This document shows positions 56,223 to 64,000 of a DNA stretch of 64,000 nt, piece by piece. The notes beneath the pieces were generated by a model. It ran no database searches and was not told the DNA's origin. It worked only from the letters and a program-made list of their open reading frames with translations. The DNA is from Hormiphora californensis (Eukaryota > Ctenophora > Tentaculata > Cydippida > Pleurobrachiidae): NCBI GenBank assembly GCA_020137815.1, contig CM035355.1, positions 3,740,750-3,804,749 of the forward strand, given 5' to 3'. The first letter of the stretch is position 1. Each line of letters opens with the position of its first letter. The translations under genes and the position numbers were made by a program.

Positions 56223-56738
56223 TATGCCAGGACTTTGATATGTTCTAACCGGACCCACTGAACTGTTGTGATTTAGGAAGGGGGATTTTATACTGATAGT
56301 CATAGTTTTCTCTTTTATTGTTACTCCATCTCCATATATTAAGCAGCATGGTGGCTGCTCATATCACACTCCAATACTTGAATATAATTGCTGTCACGTC
56401 ACAGTACTGTGGAAGTACCAAGGGAGAGAGAGAAACAAGTTGTCCCGGATTTGGGCGTGTACCACCTAGGTTGAGTCAGCTTCAATTTCAATTCCAGTTT
56501 TTTATCTCTCCCCCTCACCCGCTACATAAGCCCCCCCCCCCCCCCCGTGCTTGTACGTGTGACGTGTTGTAAGATGAGCTTGTCCTGAATGCTGTACATT
56601 TTATATTTGATTGTGTGGTTTGAGTGAGAAGTTTATTAATTCGACGAATTTTCATTCCTTTCTTTTACAAATTACCCAACGTGTTTTTTTATTATCTAAA
56701 ACTCTTTATCTTTACGCCCCTATCTCTAGTAGGAAACC
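56223..56738. other. TAB1 3' flank and DHRS7 5' region
   Basis: A poly-C run lies at about 56530-56546. A TCTCTAG acceptor at 56728-56729, 9 bp before the DHRS7 ATG, suggests a 5'-UTR intron or trans-splice site. No other gene is seen. Confidence 0.5.
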
Positions 56739-57728
56739 ATGCTTCCCTCTCTCTCAACGCTGACCTCGCCTTCAGCCCTTGCGACCCTCGCATCCATGCT
56801 CCTTTATAAATTTTTCCGTGCCGACCACGATTTTACCCTTTGGCTTGCCTCGTTCCAGTTTCCTGCTTGGCGTTTAAAAAGGGAGTTTAACGGGAAAGTG
56901 TTTTGGATAACTGGTGCCAGTTCGGGGTTGGGTCGGGCACTAGCCATTGAGTTAGCCCAATATGGCTGCAAGCTGGTCCTGTCAGCCCGGCGGGAGGAGG
57001 AACTTCGTAAAGTGCAGGTTGAGTGTGAAATGAATGGTGCTGAGTTTGAGAACATTCTCGTCCTGCCTACTGACTCTCTCAAAATGGAGGAATTTCCTGG
57101 GAAAATGCAGCAAGTTTTGGATAAGTTCGGCACTGTTGATCACCTCGTCCTAAACGCGGGTCGATCCCAACGAGCCCTCGCTGAAGACACGGACATGGCT
57201 GTAGACAGGGCTATGATGGAGATCAACTACTTCTCGTACGTAGCACACACTAAAGCAGTGTTACCCCACATGATAGAGAGAAAGAGTGGGTGTATCACCG
57301 TCATGAGTTCACTGACTGGTAAAATGGGTGCCCCAGTTAGCACTGCTTACTCAGCATCCAAACACGCCCTAATGGGGTACTTTAGTTCCCTTCGCAGGGA
57401 GATATTTTCCTATGGTATTGATGTTATAACTGTGTGTCCGGGTCCAGTAAGGAGTAACATCTCCCTGCATTCCTTTACTGAGAAAGAGGGCGAGGAATAC
57501 AATCAGGATATCAAGGACAAGGGAAAGAAAATGGAGGCGGATAGATTCGCAAAGTTATTGGCGGTTGCTCTGGCAGCACGGTTACCCGAGACTTGGATCA
57601 GTATACAGCCTTATCTTCTGTTTACGTACATGGCGCAGTATTTACCGGGCGTGTTCAATTCGGCCCTTGTGTCGTGGGCAAACCAGGGACGAATCGAGAA
57701 GTTCAAGAGAAATGAGTGTTTGTATTGA
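56739..57728 (+). CDS. DHRS7: DHRS7-like membrane short-chain dehydrogenase
   Basis: Intronless, 329 residues. An N-terminal hydrophobic segment (ATLASMLLYKFF) is followed by RADHDFTLWLASFQFP, the DHRS7 signature region. Then come the cofactor loop TGASSGLGRALAIELAQYG, LVLSARREEELRKVQ, NAGRSQRAL, the catalytic VMSSLTG and YSASKHALMGYF, PGPVRSNI, and a C-terminal hydrophobic region (PYLLFTYMAQYLPG) typical of the family. DHRS7 is an ER-membrane NADP(H)-dependent retinoid/steroid reductase in vertebrates; the substrate here is inferred only. An acceptor AG sits 9 bp before the ATG. It lies same-strand between TAB1 and CCDC78. Confidence 0.92.
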   Translation: MLPSLSTLTSPSALATLASMLLYKFFRADHDFTLWLASFQFPAWRLKREFNGKVFWITGASSGLGRALAIELAQYGCKLVLSARREEELRKVQVECEMNGAEFENILVLPTDSLKMEEFPGKMQQVLDKFGTVDHLVLNAGRSQRALAEDTDMAVDRAMMEINYFSYVAHTKAVLPHMIERKSGCITVMSSLTGKMGAPVSTAYSASKHALMGYFSSLRREIFSYGIDVITVCPGPVRSNISLHSFTEKEGEEYNQDIKDKGKKMEADRFAKLLAVALAARLPETWISIQPYLLFTYMAQYLPGVFNSALVSWANQGRIEKFKRNECLY

Positions 57729-58069
57729 TCATGGACGGACGACGGTGTGACAGATCAGGCAAAAGTTTTTTTTTTCGAATATTTTTAGTTTTGGAATCGT
57801 TTATATTGTGTTTTTTGTTTTAGAATTGAGGAAATAGTGTCTTGGTACTTGCTACAATTTATCTGAGCTGTGTTACAGCAACCGTGTGTTTTGATTTACC
57901 CCTCGTTTGAGCCCACTATTACTAAGTCTCTAACCCATCTCTAACCCCATCTCTAGCCACATATCTAACCCCATATCTAACCCCATATCTAACCCCATAT
58001 CCCACTGTTTAGATTCTATAATGACAGAGCCATGACGCTACCAGACCACTACCCCCTGGTATAAAAACA
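57729..58069. other. DHRS7-CCDC78 intergenic gap with CCATATCTAA repeats
   Basis: Short tandem CATATCTAACCC (about four copies, 57957-58001) precede a CCCACTGTTTAG acceptor at 58012. This is another example of a duplicated pyrimidine-rich acceptor region, 57 bp before the CCDC78 ATG. Confidence 0.6.
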
Positions 58070-60626
58070 ATGGAGTGCGAGGTGTTTGGTATCGTTCCCC
58101 TTGACATCGCGGGTGGAAATGATCAAAACACTCTCGAACACAAGGGTAGCCGTGTCCAATTCTCGGCCCTCTTTGAAACTGGCCAGACGGGCATGTTCTC
58201 CCAGTACATCACCGAACGGTTGATATCCCAAGCTCTCCAAGGGCGCCACGTGGCACATTTCCTTATTGATGGTAGTGTGGAGCAGTTCACCGCGCTGGCA
58301 AGGGACCTGGTAGTGACGAGTCTGGAAGAAAGTTCCCGGTGTAGGGTCAGCTTGTACCATGTGAGTGGGGAGGAGGCGTGGTGCGGCCGGAACCAGAGGC
58401 TGGATTTTAAACCGTCCCTCATCCTAGCACAACCCTTTGGGAGTGTAGGGATGGTGGAGGTGAGGAATGTTGGGGATTTGGATTCTAAAGTTGGGCTTGT
58501 TGATAACATCCCTGGGCAGTATGATATCCTTTGTCTTTCCGTGGGGTTTGATGTTATCCCAAGTGGAGGTGCTTCGAAACTTTTCCCGGAAATCAGTATC
58601 CTACTCTTCTCTTCCGATCACCCCCATATTTCACGGCTGATTCAGGAGATCCCTCGTCCGTCCTCTAAACCAGGTCCCCTAAACCTCCCTCCTTCTTCCT
58701 CTATGGCAGCTAATGTCACATCTCACTTCCTAACCACCAACCACCACTGTTCAGCAACATTCAACATCCGATCTCTCCTCAACTCCCGGGTCCAACTCCT
58801 CCTTGCACAACACCTTAAATATCTCCGGACGTTCCCTATTGTAAACGACAGCTATAGTAAGGGGTTGTTGCTAAGAGCAACGCAGCATTCTGGGGGAGCA
58901 ACGAATGATACAGTTGATGCTGGTTTGGTTAGGAGGCTAAAGGAGGATCTACAATCTATTACCAAGGATAATGTCCGGTTGTTGGGGGAGAACGAGCAGC
59001 TTCACCAGAACGTAGATAAACTCGGGATTGATCTGAACAACCTGTTGGGTAGTAAACAGGTGCTAAGTGCAGAGGTCAGGGAGAAACTCCAAAATGAGCA
59101 GGAGATCTACAATAAACTGACTGAGATGGCGGTGGAGAAAGTTAAGATCAGGGATGTTAGTGACACGAAACGATACGAGTTAATGAACAAGATATTCAGT
59201 TTGGAGAATGATTTGTTGAATTCTCAGATTCAGGTTGAGGAATGGCGGGAGAAGTGCCTGGGAGCGGAGGGAGAGCGGAGCAGGGTTGAACAGTTTCGAG
59301 ATGATCTACAGAGAGAGTACGTAGTAATGAAGGGGAACTATCATACCATGCTCGGGAAGCAGACTTCCCTAGAAAAGAGGTGTGAGGAGTTGTCCCTTGA
59401 GCTGGTTCAGCTTCACATGAACCAAAATGAGCACCTTCCACCCCCGAGAATGTTATCAAGTTCTGGGATATTACCAGCTATCAAATCACCAACTCCGGCC
59501 CCCTCATCAGAGCATCTGTTACAGAAACCCTCCCACTATTCCGGTATCTCTACTACCTCGACAAGACGGAGCGAGGTGTGGGGGTTGGAACGAGCTCAGC
59601 TTGTTAATGAGATTAACGAGTTAAAGTCACGGCTGGGGGCGGTTGAGGGCTCGAAGACGACCCAGAAGAAGTTGTTACAACGTGCCATTGAACTGGAGCA
59701 GTCTAAGGGGTGTTTAGAGGAGCGAAGAGGGGAGTTGGAAGTTAAGTTGTCCACTGCAATAAAAGATAGGGATGCAGCGGTTGATGAGTTGGAACGTGTT
59801 AAATCAGCTATGAACGCCATATCAGTGGTTAAGAGTCGATTGGAAGCGGAAACAGTTGCCCTCCGGTTGAAACAGCGTAACGCAGTGGAAGAGTTTAGGG
59901 CCAGATTAGATTGTTACATCAGGGACACAGAACGGTATCTAAATAGGAAGGAAACTGGTGAGTTGAGGGGCCACTTGTCGAGAATGGTTGAGGATTACAA
60001 AAAGTCCCATACGGAGAGGGAAGCTGACCTTCTTGATGAAATCAATGTGGCAAAAGCAGACCTAAATGAAACACTGGAAAGGTGAGCTACAAAGTAACAC
60101 AATTCTCAATTGTTTAAGTCCTCACCATCCCCTGTTTAATTTCTTCTTATTCTCCATTACCATTTCTCACAGGTACCACAAGCTGGATGCGGGGAGTGGT
60201 AGTAATGTGAATCTAAGGCTGGTGCAAGATGAGGTGACCAGGCTCAGAGAAAGATGCAACAAACAGGAGGGTCAAATAAAGGATGGTAGTTTACTGCCCA
60301 TTGAAAAGGTACGTGCCAAGGGGGATTTTGTAGAAGTATTGGTGACGTAGGCAATATGCGGGCCAACATTACGTTCTGAATTGGTTAAATCACACCCTTA
60401 CTGCCCTAGTTTTTCCACTACAAGCGACCGGGTACCCATATTACTGTTTGTCTATCATTACCGGGGGTTTACCTGGTAGGGGTCTACTTACTCTTAAATT
60501 ACACTCCTCTAGGTAGAAGGAATGTTAACAAAACAACAGCGGAAGTACCAGCAGACTATTGAACAGCTCCGAGTAAAACTCCACAAATCAGAATCACAGG
60601 TATCGCGATTCATGCAGTACCTTTAG
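58070..60626 (+). CDS. CCDC78: CCDC78-like coiled-coil protein, three exons
   Basis: Exons 58070-60081, 60173-60308 and 60513-60626, in phase (753 residues). Residues 1-280 form a globular part (MECEVFGIVPLDIAGGNDQN, RVQFSALFETGQTGMFSQYI) that may be a degenerate kinesin-motor-like head, as described for longer CCDC78 proteins; this is uncertain. Residues 280-740 are almost continuous coiled coil. The segment EEFRARLDCYIRDTERYL followed by LRGHLSRMVEDYKKSHTERE and a final YHKL matches the C-terminal conserved region of vertebrate CCDC78. That protein is linked to deuterosome-dependent centriole amplification in multiciliated cells and, in humans, to a congenital myopathy. The large undivided first exon contrasts with the neighbouring intron-rich genes. 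Confidence 0.72.
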
Positions 60627-61119
60627 AGAGAAGTTATAGTCCTATGACACCCATGACAAGTATGAAGTGTATAGTGTGTAGAGAGTAACTTTTTAACGAC
60701 AGAATGTAAATAATATGTAAATTTTAAGTTTTTAAGACGTATATATCTAGAGATTGTCATACTCTGACTGTAATATCGCGGAGATGTCAGTCGTACATGA
60801 GACAACCTAGAGATTGTACATAATATATTCCATGCATGTGATGTTAGATTTTATTTTAATATACCTAGTAACATGATACTCAACTTCCTTTTATTGCAGA
60901 CACCCACACCACAGATGTTGTTTTTGTTGTTTACTTTTTGTAGCTCGTTGTTCCCAGATGTTTGTCGCTGTGGCTCGATATCTGATCAGATCACTCCAAA
61001 TGGCGCCAACAGACAGTTGGTTGCCTAGGTCGACCCCCTTTTCGCGAGCTCCGTAAAGGAGGGTTAGAACATAACAAACAATTGTTTCCTTCCACTCAAA
61101 CATGTAATATTTATTAGCA
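60627..61119. other. CCDC78-MFSD1 gap with a family A hairpin element
   Basis: A family A element lies at 61024-61077 (AGGTCGACCCCCTTTTCGCG, then AAAGGAGGGTTAGAACATAA). A TTTATTAG acceptor ends two bases before the MFSD1 ATG at 61120. Confidence 0.6.
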
Positions 61120-63853
61120 ATGGGTGAAACTACTGATGAGGATAGGATCCTGACCCAGGATGATGTCGATCCCGCTGAGTTTGGATGTCTAGGATCAGGG
61201 GCAGCGTGCAGCCCTTTTCGGGCACCCCACAGGTCCTTTTTTGATTTAGTTAAAAAATATGATCTGAATTCTTCAGACGTTTACAGTTTACACTCAAGAT
61301 AAATCATACTTAGAGTACCCCTGACCCCTAGTTAGCTAAGCTTTGCTAACCACTCTCCCCAAGGTTCCTGGTTCTGGTACTAATTTGTATGTTGTCGTTT
61401 GGTAGCTACTTCTGTTTTGATAACCCTGCTGCTCTGGCTCAGGAATTTAAGAATGACCTTGGCCTTGAGGTAAGTCAGGAACCGACCGAATCAGGAAATA
61501 CTGGTCCCTGATTGGCTGATAACCAGTCACGTGACCTAAATAACGAGTTCTGATTGGCTGTTTGCTTGTTTCGGTCGGTTCCTGTTATTTTTGGAGATTG
61601 CAGAAATTAGAAGCATCGAACAATTACAGTGGGGAACAAGTAAACTATGTAGTACTGACCCCATCAATTATGTAGCCCACACTGCACGCTCTCTGTAAGG
61701 GTTCGCCAGAGCATCAACTGATGTATTTTCAAAACTGACCTTTATTTTCAGGGTAGTTCCTTTATGTTGCTCTACTCGCTCTACAGTTGGCCGAATGTAT
61801 TTCTCTGCTTTATTGGGGGATATCTTATTGATCGAGTCTTTGGTATACGGTATGTGAAATCTTTTTACTGACTGGGATTTACCAAAAGTTAAGAGAAATT
61901 CTCTCCACTGAATTCTTCAATGATAGTGTACCGACGGGACCTTGTATAATTAGTAATTACCCATCCACTAATATTACTCGAGCAAGAAATCAATAAATTT
62001 AACCCATCCTTTTTCAGATTGGGAGCATTTCTGTTTGGTATGGTAGTTACAGTAGGCCAACTCGTATTTGCACTGGGTGCTTACATAGACAGCAAAGCAG
62101 TCATGTATGCAGGACGATTCATCTTCGGGTAAGAACAAATGTATTGTTGTTTCTGTTCTTCTCTATCAAGCCTTGATCAAGATGTTATGCCTAGATTTCC
62201 TTGCTTAAGTCGCTGTTTCTCTATTCGTTAGTTTTATTATTCTCTGTTTTTACTAGATATCTGTTAGTTCTCTGTTTATTAGATACCTGTTTCTGTTCTC
62301 CCAACATTCCCCCCGCAGATTAGGAGGAGAGAACTTGGCATGTTGCTGCTAACACATACGTTGTATCATGGTTTGCGGGTAAAGAGATCAACATGGTGTT
62401 TCGGTATTAACCTGAGTGCATCACGAATGGTAATTTACTTGTTTTGTTCAATGCCTGGCTCTCACGGCCTCACAGATAAGAGCACGGTGTGACATCTCAG
62501 ACATTGTTCTGTTCAAACCCTGCTGAGAGAGGGTCAAGGCAACTATCAGACCACCTTTTCCATACAGTTCAACGACAAGGGTGGATAACCAGTCTTCTGA
62601 ATTCACTTCTATTTACAGGGTAGTACGGTTGGTATGGTATCACTGTCTCCTATCTACGAGGCACTCTCCACCAAGTTTCAAGGGACTCACCTGATGGGTG
62701 TTGTACTGACTATTGGTGAGATGAAATGTTCCTATATTTAGATTTAGACGAGTGTCAATATTTAATAGTAGGCTTTTGCCATTGATTCTTATTAACTATA
62801 CTTGGCATCTAAGTAACTAAAATCTCATGTAATTCATTGAGGTAGAAAGAGAGAGATAGTCAATAATTGCCCTAGAGTTTCAGACACCCCAGCTGTAGAC
62901 AAGTGTGTAACGCGCGATGACACGCCGTGTAATATAGTCGCGCGCACGCTACGTTATGTTTACACTGGCCGGGTATTTGAGCAGAGTTGCAGGAGAATTG
63001 AAGATTCTACTTCTGAAGAAATTCATATCATCAGTACATGAACTGCTCAACATGCATGTTGCAAGTTTCGAGCAATAGCTAATTTTCACAATTCTTCTAT
63101 TTTGCTCTCCTATCAATTGCAACACCTTATTTCCAAAAGTGGATTGTGGAAATAAGTTGTTTCAATTTGTTGTTACTTGTTGCTCTCGGTTCATATAATA
63201 ATTGGATCGATTGAGCTCAACACTCAACTAATGTCAACTAACAATTGTTCAACTTTGCAGGTGCGCTGATGTGTGTGGTTAGTTTGGTGTGTTCCGTCTT
63301 TCTGTCCTACTTCGATAAACGAGCTAGCCGAATCTTACAGAAGGAAGCCAATGAAACTGGTCAGTGTTGGTCTAGTGATGTCAATACATTTAACCCTTAG
63401 TTGTTAACGGAGCATCAAACTACCATATTTCTCTTCTGGAAAACAATTATACAGCCTTCTTTTTATTACTCATCTCTTTCTCCTAGGTGAGACGGTAAAG
63501 TTAAGTGATATAACTCGATTCTCCGGTGCTACATGGCTCATTTTCGCTATCTGCGTCACGTACTACGTGGCTATCTTCCCCTTTATCAGCCTGGGAAAAC
63601 TATTCTTTGAACAAAAGTTAGTACAATGTTTAGTGTCATTTCCCTCTAAAATCGCTCAGAATGAACCTTGCAAGTACATATCTCTTAATTCTAGACTCAT
63701 GTCTGGCACATTGTCTAACCATTGTCTCCTATAGGTTTGGGTTATCACAGGCAGAGGCAGGCGTCTGTAATTCTCTGGTATATTTTGTTGGCGCTGTCTC
63801 CTCGCCTGTTGCAGGGGCGATTATTGATAAAACAGGGAAAAATGTTCTGTGGC
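61120..63853 (+). CDS. MFSD1: MFSD1 lysosomal transporter, 5' nine exons, runs off the window
   Basis: Exons: 61120-61232, 61364-61469, 61752-61849, 62018-62128, 62319-62429, 62619-62715, 63261-63359, 63487-63616 and 63735-63853; the gene continues beyond the window. Diagnostic segments: SFGSYFCFDNPAALAQEF, LLYSLYSWPNVFLCFIGGYL then IDRVFGIR, YAGRFIFG, CVTYYVAVFPFISLGKLFFE and DKTGKNVLW. These are co-linear with MFSD1, a major-facilitator lysosomal dipeptide transporter that works with GLMP. An acidic dileucine-like DEDRIL near the N terminus would fit lysosomal sorting. Exon 5 is two bases too long: extra T residues at about 62341 and 62399-62401 break the frame, although the encoded protein is otherwise MFSD1-like. 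Either assembly errors or a damaged allele. Exons 2 and 9 are followed closely by small mobile elements. Confidence 0.9.
61476..61584. mobile_element. 109-bp MITE, family B copy 3, 6 bp after a splice donor
   Basis: CAGGAACCGACCGAATCAGG...TTCGGTCGGTTCCTG: the two ends form a perfect 15-bp terminal inverted repeat. It begins at the base after GTAAGT of MFSD1 exon 2. No clear target duplication is visible here, unlike the copies at 6222 and 32144. Confidence 0.92.
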
Positions 63854-63875
63854 GTAAGTTACTTTTGTATTTGAC

Positions 63876-63910
63876 TTGTTATGTTCTAACCCTCTTTTAC
63901 ATTTATAAGT
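63876..63910 (-). repeat. Family A element about 22 bp after a splice donor
   Basis: CTTGTTATGTTCTAACCCTC, then TTTTACATTTATAAGTG, read on the plus strand; the canonical orientation is minus. It follows the donor of MFSD1 exon 9 and lacks most of its second half. Confidence 0.75.
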
Positions 63911-64000
63911 GATTGCCAATGAGTAATGACCAATCACTGATAGTGATTGCAGATTGGTCATTACTCATTGATAACAAGTCATTTAACTGAAGTAAAGCCT

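Overview
The window is nuclear DNA from an animal. Protein genes are split by short GT-AG introns, and the set includes animal-type genes: TAB1, DGK-epsilon, CCDC78, MFSD1, GET4 and a rhodopsin-class GPCR. The rest is dense with retrotransposon remnants, foldback/MITE-like inverted repeats, AG/CT microsatellites and minisatellites. I suspect an early-branching or otherwise compact-gene invertebrate (sponge- or cnidarian-like), but the sequence does not settle the phylum.

Layout. 1-12.5 kb is a repeat field: a 164-bp tandem repeat, several inverted-repeat elements, a Penelope-like element with a GIY-YIG remnant, a tRNA-like sequence, and a GC-rich modular hairpin block. 12.5-13.6 kb carries the C-terminal half of RBM28. 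15.3-23.5 kb is DGKE (5' end not found), with a gag-only LTR retrotransposon sitting five bases past one of its splice donors. 23.7-25.3 kb and 28.05-28.8 kb read as homopolymer noise and look like assembly artefact. 31.4-37.0 kb is an eight-exon orphan GPCR (+). 37.3-39.8 kb is GET4 (-), with a 1.34-kb foldback element ten bases upstream of its ATG. 41.4-44.7 kb is a complete twelve-exon HARS (-). 45.0-48.5 kb is a LINE interrupted by a second, poly(A)-tailed LINE fragment with a 13-bp target duplication. 48.7-64 kb is a tight head-to-tail run of six plus-strand genes: C-factor-like SDR, PLPBP, TAB1, DHRS7, CCDC78 and MFSD1 (the last runs off the window).

The genes are housekeeping or signalling genes: rRNA processing, lipid signalling, tail-anchored protein insertion, tRNA charging, PLP homeostasis, TAK1 signalling, ciliary/centriolar structure and lysosomal transport. 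They do not form one pathway. The most unusual signals are structural. Small palindromic elements sit within 5-25 bp of 5' splice sites in at least eight introns. Splice sites are locally duplicated, culminating in a roughly 1.7-kb, 82-bp-unit minisatellite made of acceptor-like sequence in a TAB1 intron. AG acceptors precede almost every start codon, compatible with 5'-UTR introns or spliced-leader trans-splicing. The TAB1 homologue keeps the PP2C metal-binding aspartates that vertebrate TAB1 has lost.
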